A DNA stretch of 64,000 nucleotides from Steroidobacteraceae bacterium (GTDB taxonomy: Bacteria; Pseudomonadota; Gammaproteobacteria; Steroidobacterales; Steroidobacteraceae), in contig JAHCAN010000007.1 of NCBI GenBank assembly GCA_019634915.1, forward strand, positions 46,917 to 110,916. The letters run 5' to 3'. Below, in pieces: positions 8,311 through 17,206 of this stretch. Numbering within the stretch: position 1 is the stretch's first letter; each line of letters opens with the position of its first letter. Position numbers and translations under genes: made by a program. Under the pieces are notes generated by a model. That model did no database searches. It had not been told where the DNA came from and was given only the letters and a program-made list of their open reading frames with translations.

Positions 8311-9438
8311 ATGTACAGTAGCGCTGCCGTGAAGGACCACTTCACATTGCCTGCCGGGCACTACCTGCTGTCCCACTCGGTCGGCTGCGCACCGCGCGGT
8401 CTGCAGTCGGCGCTGGAGAAGGACTGGTTCGGGCCCTGGCAGCGCAGCGGCGGTGAGGCCTGGCCAGAGTGGCTCGCGGTGCTCGCGCGCTTTCGCGAAG
8501 TCATCGCGACGCTGCTCGGCGGTGAAGCCGCCTGCGTCTGCCCGCAGGTGAACGTGTCTTCCGGTCTCGTGAAACTGCTGCACGGCCTCGCGCCCGACAC
8601 GCGCCGCCGCAGGATCGTGCTGTGCGAGGAAGACTTCCCGTCGCTCGGCTTCGTCGCGGCCGCGGCGCGGCGTGCGGGCCTCGAGCCCGATTTCATCCCG
8701 CGCGGGCCCGAGCCGCAGCGGATCGACGGCTGGGCGCGCCGGCTCGATGCGTCCTGCCGGGTCGCGATCATCACGCACGCCTTCTCGAACCGCAGCGCGC
8801 GCCTGCCGGTGCGCGAGATCACGGCGCTGTGCCGCGAACGCGGCGTGGTTTCGGTCGTCGACGTGGCGCAGACCGCCGGCGCGATCCCGATCGACGTGAC
8901 GCAGTGGTCGGCCGACTTCGTGCTCGGTTCCTGCATCAAGTTCCTGTGCGGCGGGCCGGGTGCCGGCTTCCTGTGGGCGTCGCGGGAGGCGATCGCCGCG
9001 TCGCGGCCGCTCGACGTGGGTTGGTTCTCGCACGCGGATCCCGGGGAGTTCGACATCCGCCGGTTCCGCTTTGCCGACGATGCGCTGCGTTTCCTCGGCG
9101 GCACGCCGTCGATCGTGCCGTTCGCGGCGGCGGCGTTTTCGGTCGCGGTGCTGCTGCGGATCGGCATCGGGCGCATCCACGAGCACAACCAGGCGCTGAT
9201 CGGCTATTTGCTGGACAGCCTTCCGGCCGCGGATATCGCCTCCGAGCCCGACGCCGGGCGCCGGGGCAATACGTTGCTGTTGCGCGTGGCCGACGCCGAC
9301 AGGGCCCTGGCGCGACTGCGCGCAGCGGGGGTCTTCGCCGATCAGCGCGAGGGCTGCCTGCGCGTCTCGCCGCACATCTACAACGACCGGGCCGACATCG
9401 ACGCGCTGCTCGCGGCCGTCCGCCTCGCGCACGCCTGA
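8311..9438 (+). CDS. Kynureninase-like class V PLP enzyme
   Basis: A 375-residue fold-type I PLP enzyme. The cofactor lysine is Lys210 in SCIKFLCGGPGAGFLW, the kynureninase-type GPGA block. The phosphate- and ring-binding parts are NVSSGLVKLLHG (about 80-90), ITHAFSNRSARLPVREI and VVDVAQTAGAIPIDV, whose Asp would pair with the pyridine nitrogen. True kynureninases are somewhat longer (about 410) and carry slightly different active-site blocks, so this may act on a kynurenine analogue. Start ATG 8311 is used; a GTG at 8329 is possible. It is divergent from the PrnB-like gene (45-base gap) and 47 bases ahead of a methyltransferase. The PLP family is sure, kynurenine as substrate is inference. 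Confidence 0.75.
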   Translation: MYSSAAVKDHFTLPAGHYLLSHSVGCAPRGLQSALEKDWFGPWQRSGGEAWPEWLAVLARFREVIATLLGGEAACVCPQVNVSSGLVKLLHGLAPDTRRRRIVLCEEDFPSLGFVAAAARRAGLEPDFIPRGPEPQRIDGWARRLDASCRVAIITHAFSNRSARLPVREITALCRERGVVSVVDVAQTAGAIPIDVTQWSADFVLGSCIKFLCGGPGAGFLWASREAIAASRPLDVGWFSHADPGEFDIRRFRFADDALRFLGGTPSIVPFAAAAFSVAVLLRIGIGRIHEHNQALIGYLLDSLPAADIASEPDAGRRGNTLLLRVADADRALARLRAAGVFADQREGCLRVSPHIYNDRADIDALLAAVRLAHA

Positions 9439-9448
9439 TGCGGCGTGG

Positions 9449-9478
9449 TTGCGGCTCGGACGAAGGCCCGACTAGGAT
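9449..9478 (+). promoter_or_regulatory. Promoter giving a possibly leaderless methyltransferase mRNA
   Basis: TTGCGG (9449-9454) and TAGGAT (9473-9478) are 18 bases apart. The ATG at 9486 lies seven bases after the -10 box, just where transcription should begin, and no ribosome site precedes it. Confidence 0.45.
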
Positions 9479-9485
9479 CGGCCGC

Positions 9486-10664
9486 ATGTACGACACCGCA
9501 GAACAGACCCCGGCCGATCACCTGCTGCACCCCGATCTCGACGAGCGGGGACGCCAGGCGTTCGCGAAACACTTGCGACAGTTCGTGTTCACGGCGGCGC
9601 GCGGCGCGGCGCAGAACGCCTTTGCACAACGTGTCGCCCCCGGGCTCGCGCAGGCCGATCCGGCGGCAGCCCGGGATCGCAAGCGCGTGCGTGCGGCGCT
9701 GGTCGAAGAGCCGGAGTACCAGTTCTTCTCCGACCTGCACCGCATCAGCCAGGAGCAGATCTGGAATTCCTCCGCCGATACTGTCGAGCGCGAGACGGCG
9801 GCGCTGCGCGAGGCTTTCCTTGCGATCCGCAAGCCGAAGGGCTCGCTGAAGCTCGATCCGGCGCTCGAGGTACCCGAGTACCTGCGCCGCATGGATACGC
9901 ACTGCATGCCGGGCAGCTATTACACCGACTGGGTCGAGAACGACCTGACGAACGGTGCGATGTACGAACGCGGCGGCTTTCTCTATACGCCGGGCGCCGG
10001 GCCGGCGACCGATGGCGCGGGGCGCACGAGCCTCGAGTTCCTGCGCGCGCACCTGCCGGGTTTCACGCCGCAGCGCATCCTCGACCTCGGTTGCGGTACC
10101 TGCAGCCCGCTGATGGCCTGGGCGCGCGCGTTTCCGGACGCCGAGATCCATGGCCTCGACGTCGGCGCGCCGCTGCTGCGCTACGCGCACCTGCGCGCGG
10201 AGACACAGGGGGTTGCGCTGCACCTGAAGCAGGCGGATGCCACGGCGACCGGCTACGACAGCGGCTACTTCGATCTCGTGACCTCGCACATCATGTTCCA
10301 CGAAACCGAGGCCGAGCCGATTCCGGCAATCCTCGCCGAGGCGTATCGCGTGCTGAAGCCGGGCGGGGCGCTGCTGATCGTCGACCTGCCGGATGCGGGG
10401 CGCATCCCCGATGTATTCCAGCAGGTCGTGTTCGATGGCGATGCCTATTACAACAACGAACACTTCTGGATGAAGATGCACGACATCGACTGGGTCGCGC
10501 AGCTGCGCAGGGCCGGCTTCCCCGAAGGCAGCATCGAGATCGGTTTCGCGCCGATGCAGATGTACGTGCCGCCGACGGCGAAGAATGCCGAGGCCGGATG
10601 GAGCACGGGGCGCTTCGGCTTCTTCGCCGCGCTCGCCCGCAAGGGCGCGGAGCGCGCGCAGTGA
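9486..10664 (+). CDS. Class I SAM-dependent methyltransferase
   Basis: A 392-residue protein with an N-terminal extension of about 190 residues and a C-terminal Rossmann methyltransferase domain. Motif I is LDLGCGTCSP at 199-208, followed by EIHGLDVGAPLL, a KQADATATGYDSGYFDLVTSHIMFHE block (motif IV region) and YRVLKPGGALLIVDLPD, the usual post-IV strand. The N-terminal part (EYQFFSDLHRISQEQIWNSS and later DTHCMPGSYY) is shared, from memory, with a group of uncharacterised bacterial methyltransferases acting on small metabolites. The downstream coiled-coil gene overlaps it by four bases. Position between a kynureninase-like gene and a periplasmic propeller suggests modification of an amino-acid-derived compound. 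Methyl acceptor unknown. Confidence 0.85.
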   Translation: MYDTAEQTPADHLLHPDLDERGRQAFAKHLRQFVFTAARGAAQNAFAQRVAPGLAQADPAAARDRKRVRAALVEEPEYQFFSDLHRISQEQIWNSSADTVERETAALREAFLAIRKPKGSLKLDPALEVPEYLRRMDTHCMPGSYYTDWVENDLTNGAMYERGGFLYTPGAGPATDGAGRTSLEFLRAHLPGFTPQRILDLGCGTCSPLMAWARAFPDAEIHGLDVGAPLLRYAHLRAETQGVALHLKQADATATGYDSGYFDLVTSHIMFHETEAEPIPAILAEAYRVLKPGGALLIVDLPDAGRIPDVFQQVVFDGDAYYNNEHFWMKMHDIDWVAQLRRAGFPEGSIEIGFAPMQMYVPPTAKNAEAGWSTGRFGFFAALARKGAERAQ

Positions 10665-10951
10665 GCGAGGTGCGGATCCCGCGCGTCGCGCACGGCGAGC
10701 GCACCGTGTTCAGCCCCGGCGGCGAGGAAGTCAACCAGCTGCTCGCTGCCGTTACGGCGCTGACCGCGGAGGTCGCCGTGCTGCGCCAGCGGATCAAGGC
10801 GCTCGAGGCGCTCGCGGCGAAGGCCGGGACGCTGCCCGACGGTGCGGTCGACCGCTACGAGCCCGGCGTGGCCGAGCGAGAGGAGCAGGCGGCGTGGCAC
10901 GAGAAGCTGTTGCGCCGTGTTTTTTACCGTTACATCGAGAGAGAATCATGA
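10661..10951 (+). CDS. Small coiled-coil protein, 96 aa
   Basis: The GTG at 10661 overlaps the methyltransferase stop (GTGA) and the gene's own TGA overlaps the ATG of the following TolB-like gene. The product (MSEVRIPRVAHGERTVFSPG) has a heptad-rich helix at about 24-55 (LLAAVTALTAEVAVLRQRIK) and a charged C-terminus ending YIERES. It has no signal peptide. The tight overlaps on both sides argue it is a real gene and a partner of its neighbours, perhaps a scaffold. Function not recognised. Confidence 0.7.
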   Translation: MSEVRIPRVAHGERTVFSPGGEEVNQLLAAVTALTAEVAVLRQRIKALEALAAKAGTLPDGAVDRYEPGVAEREEQAAWHEKLLRRVFYRYIERES

Positions 10952-11997
10952 TGCGAAGGGTGCTCGGGGCGGCATTGTTGGCGGGGGTCTGCGCGACGGG
11001 GGTCGCGGTCGCGGCCAAACCGGTGGCCAGGGTGCCGGCGGTGAAGATGCATCCGCAGGAGCTGCCGGTCTGGAAGGTGCCGAATCTCGGCATCGGCGGC
11101 GAGGCGTATTACGCGCCCGACAGCTACCACGTGATCGCGCAGATGCAGGATCCGGAGGCGACCAAGCCCGGTGATCCGCGCGCCAAGTATGGCTCGTTCA
11201 CCTACACGTTCACCGACCAGGGGACCGAGATCCGCCGCATCAACGATCGCGGCCAGGATGCCTGTTCATTCTTCTTCCCGGACATGAAGCACCTGGTGTG
11301 GACGTCGACGCGCGACAATCCGCACCTGCCGGTCGGCAGCTGGGATGACGACCCGAACTACCCGAAAGGTGCCGAGCTCTACGTGTCGGATCTCGAGGGC
11401 GGCAATGTCCACCGCCTGACGCACAACGAGTACTACGACGCCGAGGTGACCGTGTCGCCGAACGGCGAGTGGATCCTGTTCGGCCGCCAGATCGACGGCA
11501 AGATGGACCTGTGGCGCATGCGGCCGGACGGCAGCGAGCAGCAGCAGATCACCTTCACCGACGACTGGCAGGAAGGCGGCGCCGCCTATCTGCCCGACAA
11601 CGAGACGATCCTCTACCGGGCGTGGAAGCGCAGCGAGTACGGCAAGTTGAAGCCGCTGCCGATGACGCTGTTCACGATCAAGCACGACGGCACGGGCCTC
11701 AAGCAGATCACCTTCACGAACGACATGAACTGGGCACCGTTCCCCGCGCCGGACGGCCGCCACTACGTGTTCGTGCGCAATGTCGACGGCGACAATCGCG
11801 AGGTCTTCCTCGGCGATTTCGAGGGTGGCGAGCCGCTGCGGCTCACCTACAACGACGGCTTCGACGGCTTCCCGTCGGTCTCGCCCGACGGCACGAAGAT
11901 GCTGTTCACGCGCAAGCACGAGTCCGAGGTGGGCGTGTTCACCTACGTGATGGACATTTCCTCGCTCGGCGTCGGGCCGCGCAAGGCGGAGCAGTGA
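10948..11997 (+). CDS. TolB-like PD40 beta-propeller protein, exported
   Basis: A 349-residue periplasmic protein. Residues 1-22 (MMRRVLGAALLAGVCATGVA) are a Sec signal peptide. The mature part contains repeated WD40-like PD40 blades with the SPDG/SPNGEWILF signature: DMKHLVWTSTRD, VSPNGEWILFGR, LPDNETILYRAW, APDGRHYVFVR, VSPDGTKMLFTRK. TolB itself is longer and has an N-terminal domain absent here, so this is a propeller-only relative, probably a binding or scaffold protein. The ATG at 10948 overlaps the coiled-coil gene's stop; the ATG three bases on is an alternative. It ends the kynureninase/methyltransferase operon. Confidence 0.85.
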   Translation: MMRRVLGAALLAGVCATGVAVAAKPVARVPAVKMHPQELPVWKVPNLGIGGEAYYAPDSYHVIAQMQDPEATKPGDPRAKYGSFTYTFTDQGTEIRRINDRGQDACSFFFPDMKHLVWTSTRDNPHLPVGSWDDDPNYPKGAELYVSDLEGGNVHRLTHNEYYDAEVTVSPNGEWILFGRQIDGKMDLWRMRPDGSEQQQITFTDDWQEGGAAYLPDNETILYRAWKRSEYGKLKPLPMTLFTIKHDGTGLKQITFTNDMNWAPFPAPDGRHYVFVRNVDGDNREVFLGDFEGGEPLRLTYNDGFDGFPSVSPDGTKMLFTRKHESEVGVFTYVMDISSLGVGPRKAEQ

Positions 11998-12076
11998 CCG
12001 CGCCGGCGCGGGATTGACGCGACCGGCGAGTTATCGCAATGTCGTGCCGCACGGGTTCGTCAAGGAGGCGCGGATC

Positions 12077-12448
12077 ATGGCGGCAAAGAAGAAGCTCGCG
12101 CGCAAGCGCAAGGCAGTCAAAAAGAAAGTCGTGAAGGCGCGGCGCAAGGTCGCCGCCCGGCGCAAGGTGGCCGCCAGGAAGGTCGCCACCCGGAAGGGGG
12201 CCGCAAGGCGCAAGGTTGCCGCGGCCGGGCGCAAGCTCAAGCGGGGCTCGCGCCGGGTCGCGCGCAAGGCCAAGGCCGGCGCGCGCCGGGCCGCCAGGAG
12301 CGCGGGTCGGGTCGCCCGCCGGGTCCGCCGCCGCGCGAAGGCGGTGGTCCGGGAAACGGCTGTCGCGCTCGACGAAGCCAGGGACTACGTGGTGGAAAAG
12401 ACCGGGGCGCTGATCCCGGGCGGATCGGCGCCGTCATCCGAATCCTGA
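12077..12448 (+). CDS. Histone H1-like Lys/Arg/Ala-rich protein
   Basis: A 123-residue extremely basic protein starting MAAKKKLARKRKAVKKKVV, composed mostly of Lys, Arg, Ala and Val in irregular RKVAARR-type repeats up to about residue 100, then a short acidic tail (LDEARDYVVEKTGAL). Such low-complexity sequences resemble the C-terminal domain of histone H1 and bacterial AlgP/HctB-like DNA-compacting proteins. ATG 12077 has AAGGAGG nine bases upstream and is clearly better than in-frame starts further up. It would bind nucleic acid by charge alone. The repeat makes length polymorphism likely. Confidence 0.8.
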   Translation: MAAKKKLARKRKAVKKKVVKARRKVAARRKVAARKVATRKGAARRKVAAAGRKLKRGSRRVARKAKAGARRAARSAGRVARRVRRRAKAVVRETAVALDEARDYVVEKTGALIPGGSAPSSES

Positions 12449-12478
12449 CCGATCGTCGTCAACGGAAGGATCTCCGCG

Positions 12479-12745
12479 ATGAATTTCATCATCTGGCTCG
12501 TCGTCGGTGGACTCATAGGCTGGATCGCCAGCAAGATCATGAAGACCGATGCCCAGCAGGGCGTGTTCCTCAACGTGGTCGTGGGCATCGTCGGTGCGCT
12601 GCTCGCCGGCTTTTTCGCGCCGCGGCTCGGCGTCGGCACGATCAATTCGGGCGACTTCAGCCTGGGCGGCCTGCTGCTCTCGCTGCTGGGCGCCGTGATC
12701 CTGCTCGCGATCGTCAATCTGATCCGGCGGGGGAAGGCGCGCTGA
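12479..12745 (+). CDS. GlsB/YeaQ/YmgE-family membrane protein
   Basis: An 88-residue inner-membrane protein with three hydrophobic segments: [37 protein letters not shown] and [20 protein letters not shown]. The MNFIIW..GG.IGWIAS start and the VGIVGA glycine pattern are the family signature (Pfam name transglycosylase-associated, although no enzyme activity is established). Family members are often induced in stationary phase or by stress. GGAAGGA lies eight bases before the ATG. The last 32 bases overlap, tail to tail, the cyclophilin gene on the other strand. Confidence 0.9.
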   Translation: MNFIIWLVVGGLIGWIASKIMKTDAQQGVFLNVVVGIVGALLAGFFAPRLGVGTINSGDFSLGGLLLSLLGAVILLAIVNLIRRGKAR

Positions 12746-13646
12746 TCCGCGCCGGCAGCGGCACGCTGCACAGGTCGATGTAGCCGGCTGGCACCTTGTA
12801 CCAGTCGTCGGTCCGGTTGCGCCGGGCCTCGACCAGCCGGGTGAACAGCGGCGTGTCGGTGCGCAGCACCTCGACGGCCAAGCGCTGCGCGGCCGGCAGG
12901 TCCGCCGCGAGCCGCACGCTGTGGATCGGTGCGCCGGTGGCCGTCGCGTCGAGGAAGCCCATCGGCCCGCCGCCGCGCGGCAGCGCCGACAGCCGCTCGA
13001 TGCCGTGCACGACCCGGCCGACCACCGTGATGTTGCGGTCGAGCTGCCGCGGCGCGTGGCCGATCACCACGTAGAGCTCGGCGCCGCTTCCCGAGCCGGC
13101 GTCGTTGTCGCGGCCCACGCCCACCGTGCCATAGCAATGCGCGAGCCAGGTGGTCGCGCCGGCCGCATCGCGCGCGGCGGGCAGGCCGTCGCTGAAGCCG
13201 ACCACGGGCGCGTAGCCGTCGGGGTCGGGCAGGCGCGTGAACGGCGCCGCCGGATCGACCGTCCGGGTGAACTCGGCCGGCAGCGCGCGTGCGGCGCCCT
13301 TCAGCGGCCGTTGCGCGTCGCCCCACTGCACGACGAAGTTGTCCTGCACGCGCGTGATCGCGAGGCCGTCGTAATAGTGCTCGCGCGCGAGCGCAATGAT
13401 GTTGGCGACATGGCGGGGCGCAAACCGCGGCGCCAGTTCGATGATGACGCGCCCGGCGTCGAGATCGAGATAGAGTGTGCTCGACGGGTCGAGCCGGCGC
13501 CAGTCGGTGTCGGCCGAAGCGGCGAGCAGTTCGGCCATCGTCTTCGGCGGTACCGCGCTCTCGGGCGCGGCAGTTGCGGGCCCGGCCGGCGCGGCGAGCG
13601 CGGTGGCCACGGCGAGCGCAGTCAGGACGGGCGACGGGTTCGGCAT
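12714..13646 (-). CDS. Exported cyclophilin-type peptidyl-prolyl isomerase
   Basis: A 310-residue protein with a signal peptide ([20 protein letters not shown]). The cyclophilin domain spans about 60-235, with [45 protein letters not shown], the family's opening block, although the catalytic Arg and the FHR region are replaced by ITRVQ. Later [40 protein letters not shown] covers the family's G.GSQFFI and VFG regions with the usual residues replaced. It is probably a periplasmic folding factor with altered or weak isomerase activity. The ATG is preceded by GGGAG at eight bases. A C-terminal extension of about 70 residues has no recognised domain. Confidence 0.8.
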   Translation of the reverse strand: MPNPSPVLTALAVATALAAPAGPATAAPESAVPPKTMAELLAASADTDWRRLDPSSTLYLDLDAGRVIIELAPRFAPRHVANIIALAREHYYDGLAITRVQDNFVVQWGDAQRPLKGAARALPAEFTRTVDPAAPFTRLPDPDGYAPVVGFSDGLPAARDAAGATTWLAHCYGTVGVGRDNDAGSGSGAELYVVIGHAPRQLDRNITVVGRVVHGIERLSALPRGGGPMGFLDATATGAPIHSVRLAADLPAAQRLAVEVLRTDTPLFTRLVEARRNRTDDWYKVPAGYIDLCSVPLPARISAPSPAGSD

Positions 13647-13693
13647 GGCGCGGGGCTCCCGGCTGAAAGGCGCATGGTAGCGCCCCGCGGCGA

Positions 13694-16258
13694 TCAGCTG
13701 CGCGGCCGGAACGGCACCACGGCCACGGCGCCGGTCGTATCCAGTCCGATCCGGGACAGCAGCGCCTGGAGTCGCGCCGCGCTGCCCTGCGCGAAGGCCG
13801 GCGCGTCGCCGCCCGCGAGCGGGCGCGACAGCAGGTGGCCTTGCGCTGCGATCGGTCCGGAGTGCATCAGCAGGCGCAGCTGTTCGACGCGCTCGATGCC
13901 CTCGACTGTGACGTCGAAGCCGAGGCTGTGGCACACCGAGATGATCGCGCGCGCGATCGCCGCCGAACGCGGGTTGGTATCGAGATCGGCGATCAGGCTG
14001 CGGTCGAGCTTCACGCGTCGCAGCGGCAGCTGCGACAGCGAGGTGAGCGAGGAGTAGCCGGTGCCGAAGTCATCGAGCGCGATCGGCAGGCCCAGCTCGC
14101 GCGCGCGCTGCAGCGCGTCGATCGTCGCGGCGCCGGTCTGGAACGCGCTCTCGGTCAGCTCGAGCTCGAGCGTCGACGGCGGCAGGCCGTAGCGGGCGAG
14201 CGTCGCGCCGGCGCGCTCGACGAAGCTGCGATCGAACAGCTGCGGCATCGATACGTTGATCGCGATGTGCGGATTCTCCATGCCCGCGGCGCGCCACTCG
14301 CTCGCCGCGACGATCGCAGTATCGAGCACCCAGTCGCCGATTGCGATGATCAGTCCGGACTGTTCGGCGATCGGAATGAAATCCGCCGCCGACACCAGCG
14401 TGCCGTCCTCGCGCCGCCAGCGCACGAGCGCCTCGAACGAGGCCGTCACGCCGTCGGTCAGCGACACCTGCGGCTGGTATTCGAGCACGAGCTTGCGCTC
14501 GGCGATCGCGCGGCGCAGGGCCTGTTCCATGCGAAAGCGCGCCGCGCTGCCGGCGAGCAGCTCGGGGGTAAACATGCTGACGCGATTGCGGCCGAGCGAT
14601 TTCGAGCGAAACAGCGCTGCGTCGGCCGCGCGGGACAGCGCCGCGGCGTCGCCCGCGTGCTCGGGCAACGCGGCGACACCGACGCTCACGCTGACCAGCA
14701 GCTCGCGGTCGCCGACCGCGAGCGGGCGGCGGAACGCCGCGACGATGCGCCCGGCGAGCTCCTCGAGCTGTGCCGGTTCGGCGTCCTCCCCGGCGAGTAC
14801 GACGAATTCGTCGCCGCCGAGTCGCGCGGCGAAATGCCGCTCGCCGATGGCGGCGCGCAGCCGCGCGGCGATCGCGCGCAGCAACTCGTCACCGAGCGCA
14901 TGGCCGAGGTGGTCGTTGATCGCCTTGAAGTTGTCGACGTCGAGCGCGAGGGCGCCGACCCGGCCGCTTTCGGTGGTCGCGCGGCGCACGAGCCGGCGCA
15001 GGTGCGTGAACGCGTAGCGGCGGTTCGGCAGCCCGGTGAGGACATCGTGGTGGGCGAGAAAGCTCAGCTTGCGCGTGCGCGCCCGCACCCGGTCCTCGAG
15101 CTCGACCTGATGCTGCTCGACGGCTGCGCTCGCCTCGGCGAGCTGCGTCGCCATCGTGTTGAAAGCCCCCGCGAGCTCGTCGAGTTCGCGCGGCCCGCCG
15201 CGCGGCGCGCGGGTGCGCCACGCGCCCCGGGCGAGCGAGCGCGTGGCGCGCGTCAACCGCCGCACCGGCGCCGTGACCGACAGCGTCGCGATCAGCGACA
15301 CCAGCAGCGTGAGGCCGATCACGACGAAAGTGAGCTTCCGGTAGGCCTCGCGCGCCTCGCTGGTCGCCGCCGCCGCGGCGCCGGCGGAGCTGACGACGGC
15401 TGCGCTCGCCGGGCGCGTGACGCGCTCGTTCAGCCGCGCCGCGACGGCGGAGCTCGAGGCGGCGAAGTCGGCGCCGATCGCGTCGATCTCGCGGTCGTGG
15501 CGCGTGATCGCGCGCAGCAGCGTCGTGAGCGTCGCGATGTCCTCGTCGACCAGATCGACCCAGGCCCGACCCGGCGAAGCGACGAGTTCCTCGCGGTGAG
15601 CGTCCAGCGTACGACTGAAGGCACGCTGCGCGCGGTGCATGCGCGCAGCCTGGTCGGCACCGCCGCTGATCAGGTAGCCGTTGAAGGCCGCGCGCAGCGG
15701 GCCGACCGCCAGCTCGAGCTCGGCGAACGAGCGGCGCGCGCTGCCGGTGTTCACGAGGCGCGCATTGGCGTCCCAGGTGGCCGAGACGCGCCGCGCCAGC
15801 GCATCGAGCGCGCTGCCGTAACGCGTCAGCGCCACTTCGCGCGCCCGCGCCGCTGCGGTCAGCTCATCGCCGATGCCGACGTGCAGCTCGAGATCGCCGA
15901 GCAGCCGGTCATCCGCCGCAGCGCCAGCCGGCCGCTGCGCGATGTAGTCCCTGGCGGCGGCGTCGAGGCGCTGCTCGGCCTGCGCGGTGGCATCGTGCGT
16001 CGCGGTATCGCTCGCGCGCAGCTGGTCGAAGACCGCGCGATCGTAGGTGAGCAACTGGTCGGTGATGCGCCCGGCGGCCAGCGCGAACGGAATGCGTTCG
16101 GCGGCCGTATCGTTCAGCGTGTCGATCGCGAACTTCGCGCTGCGGGACGCGTACCAGTCGCCGGCGAGCAGCACCAGCGCGACCGTGCCGAAGCCGATCG
16201 CCAGCCGGGCGGCAATGCTGAGCCGCCAGCGCCCCGCCGGTGTCGCCGGATCAACCAT
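13694..16258 (-). CDS. HAMP-GGDEF-EAL cyclic-di-GMP protein
   Basis: An 854-residue membrane sensor. One membrane helix lies near 19-35 and another at about 310-330, enclosing a mostly helical periplasmic domain (four-helix-bundle type). A HAMP-like segment (330-382) and a short coiled coil follow. The GGDEF domain has an intact GGDEF at 481-485 but no RxxD inhibitory site five residues upstream, so product inhibition may be absent. The EAL domain has EAL at 609-611, [26 protein letters not shown] and EGIE, all the metal and catalytic elements, so both synthesis and breakdown are possible. ATG 16258 is the only good start. Ligand unknown. The neighbouring M48 protease is divergent. Confidence 0.92.
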   Translation of the reverse strand: MVDPATPAGRWRLSIAARLAIGFGTVALVLLAGDWYASRSAKFAIDTLNDTAAERIPFALAAGRITDQLLTYDRAVFDQLRASDTATHDATAQAEQRLDAAARDYIAQRPAGAAADDRLLGDLELHVGIGDELTAAARAREVALTRYGSALDALARRVSATWDANARLVNTGSARRSFAELELAVGPLRAAFNGYLISGGADQAARMHRAQRAFSRTLDAHREELVASPGRAWVDLVDEDIATLTTLLRAITRHDREIDAIGADFAASSSAVAARLNERVTRPASAAVVSSAGAAAAATSEAREAYRKLTFVVIGLTLLVSLIATLSVTAPVRRLTRATRSLARGAWRTRAPRGGPRELDELAGAFNTMATQLAEASAAVEQHQVELEDRVRARTRKLSFLAHHDVLTGLPNRRYAFTHLRRLVRRATTESGRVGALALDVDNFKAINDHLGHALGDELLRAIAARLRAAIGERHFAARLGGDEFVVLAGEDAEPAQLEELAGRIVAAFRRPLAVGDRELLVSVSVGVAALPEHAGDAAALSRAADAALFRSKSLGRNRVSMFTPELLAGSAARFRMEQALRRAIAERKLVLEYQPQVSLTDGVTASFEALVRWRREDGTLVSAADFIPIAEQSGLIIAIGDWVLDTAIVAASEWRAAGMENPHIAINVSMPQLFDRSFVERAGATLARYGLPPSTLELELTESAFQTGAATIDALQRARELGLPIALDDFGTGYSSLTSLSQLPLRRVKLDRSLIADLDTNPRSAAIARAIISVCHSLGFDVTVEGIERVEQLRLLMHSGPIAAQGHLLSRPLAGGDAPAFAQGSAARLQALLSRIGLDTTGAVAVVPFRPRS

Positions 16259-16371
16259 GCGGGCAATGTACGCCGCCGTCCCACGAGGTGTCGCGGCGGA
16301 GTTGACATATCCGGCGCCAGGTCCGCGGCGTTATGCTGTCACGTCTCACAGTTGTGCACATGGACCCCGCC

Positions 16372-17199
16372 ATGACCCTGATCCGCCTGCTCCGCCCGAC
16401 CCTCGTGGCCGCCTTGCTCGCCGCCTCGCTCGCGGCCTGCCAGACCGTCGAAACCACCGCTCCCGGGGCCGTCGGCGTCGACCGCAAGCAGCGCATGCTG
16501 GTCTCGGAGGAAGAGATCGAGAAGGCGGCCGTGCAGTCGTATGCGCAGGAACTCGACAAGGCGCGGTCGAAGAACGCGCTCAACACCGATGCCCGGCTGC
16601 TCGCACGCGTGCGCGGCATCGCCAACCGGCTGATACCGCAGACCGTCGTATTCCGGCCCGATGCCGCCGCCTGGAACTGGGAAGTCAATGTCGAGTCCAC
16701 GGACGAACTGAATGCCTACTGCATGCCGGGAGGCAAGATCATGGTCTATTCCGGCCTCGTGCAGAAACTGTCGCTGACCGACGACGAACTCGCGACGGTG
16801 ATCGGGCACGAGATGGCGCACGCGCTGCGCGAGCACAGCCGGGAGCGGGTCTCGCGCGCGTATGCGCAGCAGCTCGCGCTGTCCGGGGTCGCGGCGGTTG
16901 CAGGCCTGGGGCAGGGCACCGTGGACCTCGTCGGTGCGATCGGCAACGTCACGTTCCAGCTGCCGCACAGCCGCGAGCAGGAAGCCGAGGCCGACATCAT
17001 CGGCCTCGAGCTGATGGCGCGCGCCGGCTACGACCCGAATGCCGCGCCGAGCGTCTGGCGCAAGATGGCTGCCGCGCAGTCGGGCAGCGCGTCGCCCGAA
17101 TTCCTGAGCACCCATCCGTCGGGCGCGTCGCGCATCGCGGATCTCGAGCGCAACATCCCGAAAGTGCTGCCGCTCTACCAGGCCGCGCGGAAGCCGTGA
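16372..17199 (+). CDS. M48-family metalloprotease lipoprotein
   Basis: A 275-residue envelope protease. The signal ends in LAAC, with lipidation expected at Cys23. The zinc motif HEMAH is at 146-150 and the third ligand is the Glu in REQEAEADIIGLEL near 205. It resembles LoiP/YggG and the catalytic part of BepA, which act on misassembled outer-membrane proteins, but lacks the BepA TPR domain. ATG 16372 is taken because the signal sequence begins there; ATG 16360 would add four residues and no clear ribosome site favours either. Role in envelope quality control is inferred from the family. Confidence 0.88.
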   Translation: MTLIRLLRPTLVAALLAASLAACQTVETTAPGAVGVDRKQRMLVSEEEIEKAAVQSYAQELDKARSKNALNTDARLLARVRGIANRLIPQTVVFRPDAAAWNWEVNVESTDELNAYCMPGGKIMVYSGLVQKLSLTDDELATVIGHEMAHALREHSRERVSRAYAQQLALSGVAAVAGLGQGTVDLVGAIGNVTFQLPHSREQEAEADIIGLELMARAGYDPNAAPSVWRKMAAAQSGSASPEFLSTHPSGASRIADLERNIPKVLPLYQAARKP

Positions 17200-17206
17200 C
17201 GCGGCA

